In this document: piece by piece, positions 36,498 to 46,037 of the stretch | Position numbering within the stretch: position 1 is the stretch's first letter | How the letters are laid out: each line of letters begins with the position of its first letter | Source of the DNA: Arachidicoccus sp. | GTDB taxonomy: Bacteria; Bacteroidota; Bacteroidia; Chitinophagales; Chitinophagaceae | Assembly: GCA_028283605.1 (NCBI GenBank) | Contig: JAPWKH010000008.1 | Span: 62,001-126,000 of the forward strand | DNA: 64,000 bases | Direction of reading: 5' to 3' | Notes under the pieces: generated by a model | What the model was told of the DNA's origin: nothing | The model's database searches: none | The model's input: the letters and a program-made list of their open reading frames with translations, nothing else | Translations under genes and position numbers: made by a program

Positions 36498-37705
36498 CAA
36501 AACTCCACCAATTTATCAGTGAGTTTTTCCAAATCATTTAATGGTAAAGTACTAACATATTTTTCAGAAGTGACAATTGAAGAATGCCCGAGTAAAGATT
36601 TCAGCATAGGCAAATCAGCACCGTTTCTCACTATAATGGCTGCAAATGTATGCTGACCGACATAAGTCGTCAGTTTAAACGGAAGTTCCAATTCCATTCC
36701 GATTATGTTCAAATATTTGTTTATGATTTTAGTTACTTGTTTTATTTGTTTACGTTCTATTTCTGATTTAGATTCAATATCTTTTAAAAATGGAAATACA
36801 TAATCATCTTTATTGTCGGAAGGAATGCCCCATTTATGTATTACATTTTTAGCTTGTTCTTTAAGCACGACATAAATCGGCTCACTTATACGTTTAGTCA
36901 ATTTTGTTTCGCTGCGAATAAATAAAAAAAATTATCGGATACATCCGACCATTTAAGCCGTAAAATATCTTTCATATTTATACCGTTACACAAATACGTA
37001 AATATCCAAAAATCTTTGCTTCGATCTATCTCTGAATATTCAATAGTTTTATATTCCAGTACTTTCTTTAAATAATCTTCCAACAATGCGCACTTGTTGT
37101 TTTTGGAAGCAGGAGTTACATATTTCTTTTTACCGAAAGGATACAATGAATTATCTATTACTCCTTCTGAAATGGCATTATTAAAAATGGCTCTTAGCGA
37201 CCGGGTATAAATTCCTACAATGGAAATACTGCACTTTTGGGTTAATAACCATTCTTCAAAATTTTTTAAAGCGGAAGTAATATCTGCATACCTCAATCCG
37301 GGAATAAATTATTCGAACTTATTTTCGCCGTTGTTTAACTTTCTGCATCCCCAAACCTTTTTTCATTTTGTAGCATGGTAATGTAATTGTCAAAACCTGT
37401 AGTAATTTTGTCATTGGCTTCCGAATTTTTGTAAAATAACTGTTCAAAACGTAAAAAAGTAAAATCAGGCATTTTTTCAATAACCGTATCTGCTTTCGCT
37501 TTACATGCGTTCAATTTTAGACGGTGCTTCTTTTCTTTTTCACTTATCTTTTAGTACTGGTTATTCTCTCAAAAGAGGCCTTCGTTAATTCCAGTCCGGT
37601 GTCGTAATATTTGGACTCTTTGAGATAGGTAACCCTTATTCTTACTTTGTAATTTCCTTTGACTGTTTTTCTAATGCAACCCGCATTATTATTAGCTTTT
37701 AACAT
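36497..37705 (-). pseudogene. Tyrosine recombinase (phage integrase type), decayed
   Basis: From ATG at 37705 the minus strand gives an Arm-type N-terminus (NAGCIRKTVKGNYKVRIRVT, YYDTGLELTKASFERIT), then frame breaks, a SAM-like core-binding part (ADITSALKNFEEWLLTQKCS onward, 37296-36898), and the catalytic part (36901-36497). The last two are separated by one base in a run of eight T at about 36927. The catalytic region reads TYVGQHTFAAIIVRNGADLP, then LLGHSSIVTSEKYVSTLPLN: the nucleophile Tyr and GHSS are there, but the second active-site Arg (normally ARH) is Gln. At least three frame breaks and this substitution indicate loss of function. Confidence 0.8.
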
Positions 37706-37798
37706 AAACGCAATTATTAACGTTCATTATACATCATTTGCAGTAACTTCGGAAGACAGTATCAAATTATACATCCATTCAAAAAATTATTCATTCAC

Positions 37799-38545
37799 AT
37801 GTCACAGCATATAGAAAACAAAGTCATTGTCATTACCGGTGCAAGCAGCGGGCTGGGCGAAGCAGCCGCAAAATATCTTTCCGAACAAGGGGCTATTGTC
37901 GTATTAGGCGCACGACGGGCAGATCGCATTCAAGCCTTGGCAGAGGAGTTAAACAGTAAAGGCCAAAAAGCGCTTGCTGTAGTGACGGATGTTACAAATC
38001 CTGAAGAAGTAAAGGCCTTGGTAGATGCTGCCGTTCAAACCTATGGCCGTATTGATGTCATCATCAACAATGCCGGCTTGATGCCTCATTCCCCGCTTGA
38101 ACGTTTAAAGATTGAGGAATGGAACCAAATGATTGATGTCAATATTAAAGGCGTTTTATATGGTATTGCTGCGGCATTACCTTATATGAAAACACAACAG
38201 TCCGGCCATATCATTAATGTATCATCCGTGGCGGGGCATAAGGTAAGAGCCGGCAGCGCCGTGTACGCAGCGACCAAACATGCCGTCAGGGTTATATCTG
38301 AAGGATTACGGGAAGAAGTAAAACCGTACGGTCTTCGTACCACCATTATCTCTCCGGGAGCAGTAGAGAGTGAATTACCCAATACGATCACAGAACCGGA
38401 TGTAGCGGAAGGTGTACAGCAATTCTATAAAGAGAACGCCATATCAGCGGATTCCTTCGCAAGGGTCGTTGCTTTTGCCATTAGCCAACCCGAAGATGTA
38501 GACATTAATGAAATTTTATTCAGGCCGACCAAGCAAGTATTTTAA
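37799..38545 (+). CDS. SDR-family oxidoreductase
   Basis: The 248-aa protein is a classical short-chain dehydrogenase/reductase: cofactor motif [19 protein letters not shown]-type Arg after the second strand (GARRADRI), NNAG, Ser in [13 protein letters not shown], catalytic YAATKHA and the PG segment [14 protein letters not shown]. These correspond to the YdfG/clavaldehyde-type cluster. The substrate is unknown. It is the first gene after the decayed recombinase and lies upstream of, and in the same direction as, the AraC regulator at 38743, with 197 bases between them. Confidence 0.9.
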   Translation: MSQHIENKVIVITGASSGLGEAAAKYLSEQGAIVVLGARRADRIQALAEELNSKGQKALAVVTDVTNPEEVKALVDAAVQTYGRIDVIINNAGLMPHSPLERLKIEEWNQMIDVNIKGVLYGIAAALPYMKTQQSGHIINVSSVAGHKVRAGSAVYAATKHAVRVISEGLREEVKPYGLRTTIISPGAVESELPNTITEPDVAEGVQQFYKENAISADSFARVVAFAISQPEDVDINEILFRPTKQVF

Positions 38546-38742
38546 AGATAGCTTCATGCTCAGTATTGGAATAATATCATAATAGGTTTACCTGTTACAA
38601 TTTTTCTATTTCTTCAAATTTAACCCTTAACTGCTGGTTGCCATGTTTCAGGTGGATATAAAGTTCTTGCCAACAATTCTCTATATAATTTTTTGACTGG
38701 GTGATTGAAAACGAAAATGACTATTTTTATTGAAATTATTTC

Positions 38743-39639
38743 ATGAATAATACTTTTTCGGAATCAGCAGCAGATTATTTTGCAAAATATAAAAATGATA
38801 TATCTCCGTTTGCACAATTCAGAGTGGAAACGATAAATGACACAGAAGCTGTATATGTTCCTCAATATAGAAGAGATTTTTATAAGGTTACTTTAATCAC
38901 CAAAGGAAAAATATTATTACGCTTCGGGAATGATGAAATATTGATAGATAAGCCCGCAGTGTATTTTGTGAATCCGCTTATTCCATATTCTTATCAAACA
39001 ATATCCGCGCGGCAATCCGGGTATTTCTGTTTATTTACAAATGATTTTTTTCTTAAAGATGAATCTGTGCCGGATTGTTTTTTACATTCTCCTTTACTGG
39101 ATGTCAACTTATTTCCGGTAATTTTCTTAAATAAAGAACAGGTAAATCTTTTCTCGACAATTTTTAAAAGAATGGTTGATGAGGCTGCTCGGTTTTATAA
39201 GTTTCAAAAAGATTTGCTTTTGTCATACACACACATACTACTACACGAAGCTATTAAAGTTTCTGGTGAAAAATATTTGAATATAGATACCAACAGCAGA
39301 ACGGCTTATCAATTTATTCAACTGTTGGAAAGTCAATTTCCGATACTTTCAAAAAAAGAAAATTCGGTAAGACTGAAAAAACCAAAAGACTTTGCCAATG
39401 AAATGTTTCTGCACGTTAATCATTTAAATTTTGTTCTAAAGCAAACTTTAGGAAAATCAACGGAAGAAATTATATCGGGCAGGCTTATTTCCGAGTCGCA
39501 AAAACTGTTGACTAAAACCAATTGGACTATCGAAGAAATAGCCAATGTTTTAGGTTTTTTTTATTCATCCTATTTTGTCCGCTTTTTTAAGAAACATACC
39601 GGGACAACACCATTGAGTTATCGCCAATCAAACGCATAA
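38743..39639 (+). CDS. AraC-family regulator
   Basis: The 298-aa protein has a cupin-like N-terminal domain (RRDFYKVTLITKGKILLRFG, AVYFVNPLIPYSYQTISARQ) and a C-terminal double HTH (FANEMFLHVNHLNFVLKQTL, TEEIISGRLISESQKLLTKT, WTIEEIANVLGFFYSSYFVR, FKKHTGTTPLSYRQSNA). It is a paralogue of the regulator at 48718 with the same length and layout. It lies between an SDR gene (same direction) and the convergent minus-strand SDR-SDR-NTF2-ALDH group, whose stop is 34 bases away. Either group may be its target. Confidence 0.88.
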   Translation: MNNTFSESAADYFAKYKNDISPFAQFRVETINDTEAVYVPQYRRDFYKVTLITKGKILLRFGNDEILIDKPAVYFVNPLIPYSYQTISARQSGYFCLFTNDFFLKDESVPDCFLHSPLLDVNLFPVIFLNKEQVNLFSTIFKRMVDEAARFYKFQKDLLLSYTHILLHEAIKVSGEKYLNIDTNSRTAYQFIQLLESQFPILSKKENSVRLKKPKDFANEMFLHVNHLNFVLKQTLGKSTEEIISGRLISESQKLLTKTNWTIEEIANVLGFFYSSYFVRFFKKHTGTTPLSYRQSNA

Positions 39640-39673
39640 ATCACGAACAAAATAAGATGAATAATTCTTTATA

Positions 39674-40471
39674 TTAATGAATCCCTCGCCATGCAATAGT
39701 ACCGGCATCAATAGGAATAATTGCTCCGGTAATAAAGGAAGATTGGTCGGAAGCTAAAAAGCAAACCAAGTCGGCAACTTCTTCAGGCCTTCCTAACCTT
39801 TTTATAATATGAGGCCCCCACAAACGCTTTTGAGCTTCAGCCAAGTCATCTGCGTTTTCCGCACTAGCTGCCAGCATGGGTGTATCTATAGCTCCCGGCG
39901 CATAAGCATTACATCGTACGCCCGCCTCACCCAAGTCTAATGCTATTTGTCTTGTCAAAGATACTACGCCGCCTTTGCTGGTAGAATAAGCCGGCAAACC
40001 TGTATAGGCAAAATAGCTCGACGTAGATGCTGCATTTACAATTGCAGGGCCTTTTTTTGATTTACTCAAATAAGGCGCAGCATATTTAGAGCAAAGCCAC
40101 ATTGCCTTTAAATTAATGCTCATGATTTTGTCCCACACATCTTCCGGGAGGTCCATAATTGAAGGAGCGCGTTTTGTGATTCCGTCATCGGTAATTCCGG
40201 CATTATTTACAAGCACATCAATACCGCCGGCTTCCTTAGCCGTTGTTTCAATCATATTTTTTATGGATTTTGAAGAAGATAAATCGGTTTTAATAAACAT
40301 GGCTTTTGTACCGTGTTTAATGATTTCATCTGCAGTTTCCTGCCCTTTACCCTGAATGTCGGCAACCGTAATCCATGCAGCACCGTTTTTTGCTGCTTCG
40401 ATGGCAATTGCTTTTCCCATTCCCTGGGCTGCACCCGTAACGATTACAATTTTATCTTGTAATTTTTTCAT
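39674..40471 (-). CDS. SDR-family oxidoreductase (FabG-like)
   Basis: The 265-aa protein shows TGAAQGMGKAIAIEAAKNGA, VNNAGITDDG, NAASTSSYFAYTGLPAYSTS with the catalytic Tyr and SKGG Lys, and the C-terminal SSFITGAIIPIDAG. This is the FabG-like classical SDR cluster that prefers NAD(P)H for 3-oxo groups or alcohols. It is the last gene of a four-gene minus-strand group (ALDH, NTF2-like, SDR, SDR), 60 bases after its neighbour. The group looks like an oxidation pathway for an alcohol or aldehyde substrate. Confidence 0.9.
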   Translation of the reverse strand: MKKLQDKIVIVTGAAQGMGKAIAIEAAKNGAAWITVADIQGKGQETADEIIKHGTKAMFIKTDLSSSKSIKNMIETTAKEAGGIDVLVNNAGITDDGITKRAPSIMDLPEDVWDKIMSINLKAMWLCSKYAAPYLSKSKKGPAIVNAASTSSYFAYTGLPAYSTSKGGVVSLTRQIALDLGEAGVRCNAYAPGAIDTPMLAASAENADDLAEAQKRLWGPHIIKRLGRPEEVADLVCFLASDQSSFITGAIIPIDAGTIAWRGIH

Positions 40472-40531
40472 GATTCAAGTTTAATTATTGTTTAAAAAAT
40501 GTTATGGCTTTTTATCAAGCCCATTATTTAT

Positions 40532-41281
40532 TTAAACTGCAGTCCAACCACCGTCAACAGGTAATGCTACCCCTGTTATGTAGGAAGCATCATCCGAACA
40601 CAGAAATACTGCGGCTTTGGCAAGCTCTTCCGGTTCACCCAAGCGTCCCATTACTTGCGCATTTTCTATACTATGCCTTGTCTCTTCACTTTCAAGCGAT
40701 TTTTGCAACATGGGGGTTTTAATAGCACCCGGGCAAACCGCATTTACACGAATGCCTTTTCGCGCATAATCTACTGCAGCGGCTTTTGTTAATCCTATAA
40801 CACCATGTTTAGATGAAGCATATGAAGATAACTGAGCAAGGGCAACAAGTCCCGCAGTAGAAGAGGTATTAACTATGGCACCCTTACCTTGCTTAAGCAT
40901 TTGAATAGCTTCGTATTTTATACAATGCCATACACCTATTAAATTTACATCGATTACTTTATTAAATTCATCATCTGATAATTCATGCACGTCTTTACCA
41001 GTCATTTCCATACCGGCATTATTAAATGCACAGTCTAAACTTCCGTATTTTTTTACAGCAATTTCTACGGCATTCTCTACGTCCTTAGGATTGGTGACAT
41101 CCGTTTTTACAAATGTAGCCTCTCCCCCTATAGCTTTAATTTCATCAATTGTACTTGTTCCATCGGCGATATCGCATACTATTACCTTTGCACCTCTCCG
41201 TGCAAATTCAATTGCTGCTGCTTTTCCAATACCGGATGCGGCACCTGTAACCAAAGCAACTTTTTTCTCAAAACTTGACAT
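40532..41281 (-). CDS. SDR-family oxidoreductase (glucose/cyclohexanol dehydrogenase-like)
   Basis: The 249-aa protein has TGAASGIGKAAAIEFARRGA, ICDIADGTS-like acidic residue after strand two (VIVCDIAD, suggesting NAD), AFNNAGMEM, NTSSTAGLVALAQLSSYASS with KHG, and a C-terminal ASYITGVALPVDGGWTAV. It is a second SDR of the same group, 33 bases after the NTF2-like gene. Two SDRs plus an aldehyde dehydrogenase suggest stepwise oxidation of one substrate class. Confidence 0.9.
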   Translation of the reverse strand: MSSFEKKVALVTGAASGIGKAAAIEFARRGAKVIVCDIADGTSTIDEIKAIGGEATFVKTDVTNPKDVENAVEIAVKKYGSLDCAFNNAGMEMTGKDVHELSDDEFNKVIDVNLIGVWHCIKYEAIQMLKQGKGAIVNTSSTAGLVALAQLSSYASSKHGVIGLTKAAAVDYARKGIRVNAVCPGAIKTPMLQKSLESEETRHSIENAQVMGRLGEPEELAKAAVFLCSDDASYITGVALPVDGGWTAV

Positions 41282-41314
41282 AAGATTTAATTTTTAGTTT
41301 TTAATAAAGAAAAT

Positions 41315-41809
41315 TTATTTTTTGGCATATTGCCTGTTCAAAAAATCGGTATCATAATATTCTTCAAAAGATTTAACTCTCCCTTTTTCAAAATGAAAAA
41401 TCTGAAGGTAAGAGCCTTCATAACTCAAATGCACGTTATTAAACGCTGGTGGCGTATCGGCATTTACTTTACTTCTTGATTTAGTAATAATTATATCAGG
41501 ATTTTCTGAAACAATCATTTCATCTATCGTCCAATCAAAAGTCCCTTTCATATCAAATATAGGATCCCAGAAAGTTTTTACTTCTGCCCAACCTTTAAGG
41601 ATTGATTGCTTACAAACCGCGACATCATTAGTCGTGAAAGGGAGATAAACAATAGGTTCCTCCTTGACCCATAATGAATAAAAATGTTCTCGATTTTTTA
41701 AATACAACGAAAAAAAATCTATAACGGTTTGTGCATTAGCAGCTGCCACAGCACCTTTAATTGCTTCTAAATTAAAATTTATGTTTACACCTTTATGTAT
41801 TGTTGACAT
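41315..41809 (-). CDS. NTF2/SnoaL-like (PhzA/B-like) protein
   Basis: From ATG 41809 (MSTIHKGVNI) the protein is 164 aa. VIDFFSLYLKNREHFYSLWV, then WAEVKTFWDPIFDMKGTFDW and FEKGRVKSFEEYYDTDFLNR show the cone-shaped alpha+beta NTF2-like fold; the PhzA/PhzB type is suggested by the layout. These small proteins hold a ligand or act as isomerases, dehydratases or hydrolases. The longer frame to 41836 adds nine residues overlapping the end of the ALDH gene and is less likely. It lies inside the ALDH-SDR-SDR group. Confidence 0.75.
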   Translation of the reverse strand: MSTIHKGVNINFNLEAIKGAVAAANAQTVIDFFSLYLKNREHFYSLWVKEEPIVYLPFTTNDVAVCKQSILKGWAEVKTFWDPIFDMKGTFDWTIDEMIVSENPDIIITKSRSKVNADTPPAFNNVHLSYEGSYLQIFHFEKGRVKSFEEYYDTDFLNRQYAKK

Positions 41810-41838
41810 ATATTTCCTTCTCTTTGAGTTAATCAATA

Positions 41839-43329
41839 TTAATATCTCAGGAATATAGATTTTATTTGTGTGTACGCATCAATGGATTCTTCACCAAATT
41901 CTCTTCCCATGCCAGATTGCTTATAGCCACCAAACGGACTAATGGGGTCATAATCGAAATATGAATTTATCCAGACCATGCCTGATTTTATGGCATGTGC
42001 TATACGATGGCCACGAGAAATATCTTTCGTCCAAACACCAGCCGCTAATCCATAAGGAGTATTATTGGCTTGTGCTATTACATCATTTTCGTCTTTGAAA
42101 GATATAATTGAACCTACAGGCCCGAATATTTCTTCTTTCGCAATGCGCATTTGGTTATCTACATTTGTAAATACGGTTGGTTCGACATAGTACCCTTTGT
42201 CACCAAACCTCTTGCCACCTACGGTAATTTTGGCACCGTCTTTTTTTCCGATATCAAAATAAGATGAAACTTGTTTAAACTGCTTTTCCGAAATCAATGG
42301 GCCTAATTGAGTTGTGGAATTAAAAGGATCTCCCACAATTAATTCTGATACTTTTTGAGAGATACGTTTAACAACTTCATCGTAAATATTATCCTGAACA
42401 AAAACCCTTGTACCAGCAATACATGCTTGTCCCGAAAGAAGCGTAAAACCGTTTACGGCTGTAGTTATAGCTTTATCCAAATCCGCATCTGAGAAAATGA
42501 TGTTCGGAGATTTTCCACCAAGCTCAAGCGTAATTTTTTTCAATGTATCTACGGAACCTGAAAGAATTCCCTTGCCTACATTTGTTGATCCGGTGAATGC
42601 AATTTTATTGATATCCGGATGCGTTGTCATAGCAGATCCGGCAACTGATCCCATGCCGGGAATAATGTTTACTACGCCTTCCGGAAAACCTACTTCTTGG
42701 ATTAACTCTGCAATTTTGATTGCTGAAAGCGGAGTGTTCTCGGCAGGTTTCAAAACTACTGTATTGCCACAGGCCAATGCAGGCGCTATTTTCCAGATGA
42801 CCATATTAAAAGGTGCATTCCATGGAGTAATTTGGCCGCACACACCTAAAGGTTCTCTTCTTGTATAATTAAACACATCATCCGCACTTGGATTAGTTTT
42901 GCCGTAGATTTTACTACACCAGCCCGCATAATATTGCAATACATTAATATTGCCAATAACATTTGCTTTATTGATCGATAAGGGAACACCAGTGTCAAGC
43001 GTTTCGATTTCCGCTATTGTATCTGCATTTGCAGCAATGGCATCGGCGAGTTTTAATAAATAGCGAGCTCTTTCGTGTGGATTAATTCCTGACCATGTCG
43101 GTGCTTCGAATGCTTTTCTAGCTGCTTTTACTGCTTCATCTACATCTTCGGCACCAGCCTCTGCAACTGACCCTAAAATTTCTTCCGTTGCCGGATTAAT
43201 TGTATCAAATGTTTTCCCTGATTTTGCCGGAACAAACTTTCCGTTTATAAACAACAGCTGATTTTTTTTAGCTAAGAAACGTTTTGTTTCAGCTCCAATC
43301 CTCTCTCCTATACTTGTTTCTTTACTCAT
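41839..43329 (-). CDS. Aldehyde dehydrogenase (NAD(P)-dependent, ALDH superfamily)
   Basis: The 496-aa protein has the full ALDH signature: NPATEEILGSVAEAGAEDVD, GQITPWNAPFNMVIWKIAPA, the glutamate motif LELGGKSPNIIFSDADL, the catalytic Cys in LLSGQACIAGTRVFVQ and the closing WINSYFDYDPISPFGGYKQS with GMGREFGEES. It resembles betaine/aromatic aldehyde dehydrogenases. It is the first gene of the minus-strand group with the NTF2-like protein and two SDRs, which would supply its aldehyde. No promoter was assigned in the 500-base gap before it. Confidence 0.92.
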   Translation of the reverse strand: MSKETSIGERIGAETKRFLAKKNQLLFINGKFVPAKSGKTFDTINPATEEILGSVAEAGAEDVDEAVKAARKAFEAPTWSGINPHERARYLLKLADAIAANADTIAEIETLDTGVPLSINKANVIGNINVLQYYAGWCSKIYGKTNPSADDVFNYTRREPLGVCGQITPWNAPFNMVIWKIAPALACGNTVVLKPAENTPLSAIKIAELIQEVGFPEGVVNIIPGMGSVAGSAMTTHPDINKIAFTGSTNVGKGILSGSVDTLKKITLELGGKSPNIIFSDADLDKAITTAVNGFTLLSGQACIAGTRVFVQDNIYDEVVKRISQKVSELIVGDPFNSTTQLGPLISEKQFKQVSSYFDIGKKDGAKITVGGKRFGDKGYYVEPTVFTNVDNQMRIAKEEIFGPVGSIISFKDENDVIAQANNTPYGLAAGVWTKDISRGHRIAHAIKSGMVWINSYFDYDPISPFGGYKQSGMGREFGEESIDAYTQIKSIFLRY

Positions 43330-43830
43330 GATTCTTTGTTATTTAATTTTCGACAACAAAGTTACAAACAGTAGTAATCATAGGCGGAGAATATTCAAAT
43401 GAAAAATGATACAAATCAAACAATGATCTAAATAAATATGTAAAATTTTAAATTATACAGTGTAATATATTGATAGAATAAAGAAAACCTGAGTATACTG
43501 TTGGGCAACTCCTTGAATTTCATCTTAAAAGAACTCGTAGTGCATTATCCGTAATGTTAATTTTGAGTTTGTTGATGTTTCTGAAGAAGACAAATTTGTT
43601 CAAATACTGAATGGTTGTAACTGTTGTGATCTTATAAAACGTCTCTGGTTTTTCCATTATAGTACAGATTCTCTTGATCTCCTATTTTTCTTATCTGTTC
43701 TAAAATTGAATTGTAGCTTTCTGCAAAATTACTCATAATTGTATCTAACAGATAATCAATACAGTATACTAATTTTAGTCGATTGAGCAACTTTCTTTCT
43801 ACACTTTTTATAATGCACATTACTGATAAG
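43330..43830. other. AT-rich gap with no convincing gene
   Basis: About 500 bases separate the ALDH start from the FtsY stop. A 62-codon minus-strand ORF at 43632-43820 (start MCIIKSVERKLLNRLK) shows no motif and unusual composition; I could not support it. No repeat with a paired stem longer than about 8 bases was seen. The gap probably holds the promoter of the ALDH group, which I could not place. Confidence 0.5.
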
Positions 43831-44793
43831 TTAATTATTCAAACTGAAAAGGCTATCTACAAATTCGTGCTTATTAAACAATAGCAAATCTTCTACTTTT
43901 TCGCCAACGCCAATATATTTTACAGGAATTTTCAACTGATGCGCGATAGCTAAAACAACACCGCCTTTTGCAGTGCCATCCAGTTTTGTAATAGCCAAAG
44001 AAGTAACATTTGTAGCTTGGGTAAATTGTTTTGCCTGTTCTAATGCATTTTGCCCAGTAGAACCATCTAATACAAGCAAAACTTCATGCGGTGCATCGGG
44101 AATTACTTTTTGAATAACACGTTTGATTTTGCTCAATTCTTCCATCAAATGGATTTTATTATGCAATCTGCCGGCAGTATCTATTATGGCAATATCGGCA
44201 TTTTTCGATACTGCGCTTTGAACAGTGTCGAAGGCAACAGACGCAGGATCACTTCCCATAGGTTGCTTAACTATCGGAACGTCAATGCGTTCACTCCAAA
44301 TAGTCAATTGATCTACTGCTGCTGCGCGGAAAGTGTCTGCTGCTCCAAGTACTACTTTATTTCCTGCCTTTTTATATTGAGATGCAAGTTTTCCAATTGT
44401 AGTAGTTTTACCTACGCCGTTTACGCCTACAACTAATAATACATAAGGTTTCGTATGTTTTGATAAATCGAAATCTATTTCTTTAACTTCGGGAGAATCT
44501 TTAAGAGTAAATTCTATTTCTTCTTTAAGAATATGGTTTAATTCATTAGTACTTAAATATTTATCTCTTTCAACTCTTTCCTGTATTCTGTTTATTACAG
44601 CTAATGTGGTATCTACTCCGACGTCTGAAGTTATAAGCGCATCTTCCAAATCATCCAGAATAGCATCGTCCACTGTAGATTTTCCTGCTACGGCTTTTGA
44701 TATTTTCGTCAAAAAGCCATCTTTCGTTTTTTCAAGTCCTTTATCTAAACTCTCCTTTTCTTTTCTCCCGAATAATTTACCTAAAAAACTCAT
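43831..44793 (-). CDS. ftsY: Signal recognition particle receptor FtsY
   Basis: The 320-aa SRP GTPase has a short N-terminal part (MSFLGKLFGRKEKESLDKGL) and the NG domain: N domain DAILDDLEDALITSDVGVDT, G1 GVNGVGKTTTIGKLASQ, the DTFRAAAVDQL segment, G3 DTAGRLHN, G4 TKLDGTAKGG and the closing GVGEKVEDLL. It docks ribosome-SRP complexes at the membrane. The compact form without a long acidic A domain is usual in Bacteroidetes. It is in the same direction as pyrE, 35 bases downstream of it. Confidence 0.97.
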   Translation of the reverse strand: MSFLGKLFGRKEKESLDKGLEKTKDGFLTKISKAVAGKSTVDDAILDDLEDALITSDVGVDTTLAVINRIQERVERDKYLSTNELNHILKEEIEFTLKDSPEVKEIDFDLSKHTKPYVLLVVGVNGVGKTTTIGKLASQYKKAGNKVVLGAADTFRAAAVDQLTIWSERIDVPIVKQPMGSDPASVAFDTVQSAVSKNADIAIIDTAGRLHNKIHLMEELSKIKRVIQKVIPDAPHEVLLVLDGSTGQNALEQAKQFTQATNVTSLAITKLDGTAKGGVVLAIAHQLKIPVKYIGVGEKVEDLLLFNKHEFVDSLFSLNN

Positions 44794-44828
44794 AATATAT
44801 TGATAATTAATTTATTATTAAATAACAA

Positions 44829-45464
44829 TTATTTTCCCCATTCTGCAGGGTTTTCTCTCCATTGCAATAATACATCACGGTCAACTTTTTTTATTATATT
44901 TTTCTCAACAGCAAGTTCAATCAAAGCATTATAATTTGTCAAAGAAAAGAAAGGAATATTCGAGTTTTCAAAAGCAGAAACAGCTTTTTCAAAACCGTAA
45001 TTAAATATTGAAACAATAGATATAACTTCTACATTTTCAATTAGTAATGAATTTGCTGCCTGCAAACTGCTTATCCCTGTAGAAATGAGATCTTCTACCA
45101 TTACAATTTTTTGTCCGGGCTTTACAACGCCTTCTATTTGGTTTCCCATTCCATGATCTTTGGGTTTTGAACGCACATATACAAAGGGTAATTTTAGCTG
45201 GTCGGCAACCATTGCTCCCCATGGAATTCCGGCGGTAGCTACACCTGCTATTGCTTCGGCATCTGAATATTTTTCAAAAATTACATTACATAATTCGCTC
45301 TTAACAAAATCACGTAAATAAGGATAAGACAATAATTTCCTGTTATCGCAATAGATTGGGCTTTTCCATCCGCTTGCCCATGTAAAAGGATTTTCTGCAT
45401 TTAGTTTTACTGCTTCTGCCTGTAGCAATTTTTCTGCAATGGCTTTTTGGCTGGATAATGACAT
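44829..45464 (-). CDS. pyrE: Orotate phosphoribosyltransferase
   Basis: The 211-aa enzyme converts orotate and PRPP to OMP in pyrimidine synthesis. Conserved parts are NPFTWASGWKSPIYCDNRKL, EAIAGVATAGIPWGAMVADQ, the flexible loop YVRSKPKDHGMGNQIEG and the PRPP-binding VMVEDLISTGISSLQAANSL. Length and order match PyrE of Bacteroidetes. It is divergent from the NUDIX hydrolase with only 69 bases between the chosen starts, and upstream of ftsY. Confidence 0.96.
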   Translation of the reverse strand: MSLSSQKAIAEKLLQAEAVKLNAENPFTWASGWKSPIYCDNRKLLSYPYLRDFVKSELCNVIFEKYSDAEAIAGVATAGIPWGAMVADQLKLPFVYVRSKPKDHGMGNQIEGVVKPGQKIVMVEDLISTGISSLQAANSLLIENVEVISIVSIFNYGFEKAVSAFENSNIPFFSLTNYNALIELAVEKNIIKKVDRDVLLQWRENPAEWGK

Positions 45465-45533
45465 CTATAAAAATTTGCACGAAGTTAAATGAAATATTAC
45501 CGATCAGGCGGTTATCTTTATAAAAAATTAATC

Positions 45534-45950
45534 ATGAATAGCACGATAATCCAAGCAGCCGGAGGACTTGTTTTTAATAAGGATAATCAATTATTAATGA
45601 TTTACCGCCGCCATTTTTGGGATTTGCCGAAAGGTAAACTTGATGAAGGAGAAACGCTTGAACAATGCGCAGTACGGGAAGTGGAAGAAGAAACAGGATT
45701 GAGGAATGTTCATGTAAAAAAATTAATTGGAATTACTTATCATGATTATTTTGACAAATGGAGTAATAAAGATGTAACGAAAGAAACGCATTGGTATGAA
45801 ATGCACATAACGGATGAGCAAAAAGTGATTCCGCAAACTGAAGAAGATATTGAAAAAGCTGAATGGGTAACCAAGGAAAAAGCGTTCACATATTTAAAAA
45901 ACAGTTATCCAAACATCGTGGAGATTGTAGATAAATCCGGGTTTATATAA
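45534..45950 (+). CDS. NUDIX hydrolase
   Basis: Starting at ATG 45534 (MNSTIIQAAGGLVFNKDNQL) gives 138 aa; the frame extends to 45489 but its first 15 residues are not typical. The NUDIX box GxxxxxExxxxxxxREUxEExG is complete in GKLDEGETLEQCAVREVEEE continuing TGL, with Mg-binding glutamates. FWDLPKG before it suits a diphosphate-sugar or nucleotide substrate pocket. Substrate unknown. It is divergent from pyrE. Confidence 0.88.
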   Translation: MNSTIIQAAGGLVFNKDNQLLMIYRRHFWDLPKGKLDEGETLEQCAVREVEEETGLRNVHVKKLIGITYHDYFDKWSNKDVTKETHWYEMHITDEQKVIPQTEEDIEKAEWVTKEKAFTYLKNSYPNIVEIVDKSGFI

Positions 45951-45991
45951 ATTTGCATAAGTTCATTTCGTTATACTCCCGTTAAATTTGT

Positions 45992-45999
45992 TATATTTG
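45992..45999 (+). promoter_or_regulatory. Bacteroidetes -7 element (TATATTTG) of the LacI-type gene
   Basis: TATATTTG fits TAnnTTTG and lies 38 bases before the GTG start at 46038. The expected -33 TTTG is replaced by TTTC at about 45966-45969. Spacing is right for a sigma-A-type promoter in this phylum. Confidence 0.45.
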
Positions 46000-46037
46000 T
46001 TTTATTCCTCTTAAACACTAAAACCTTTTCAATATTC

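Noticed and set aside
36497-37296. Two overlapping genes forming a split recombinase
   Set aside because: The overlap is a one-base shift in a run of eight T, the N-terminal part upstream is also broken, and a catalytic Arg is lost, so programmed frameshifting is unlikely.
43632-43820. A 62-codon minus-strand ORF before ftsY
   Set aside because: No recognisable motif, no ribosome binding site and no link to a neighbour; listed only as part of the gap.
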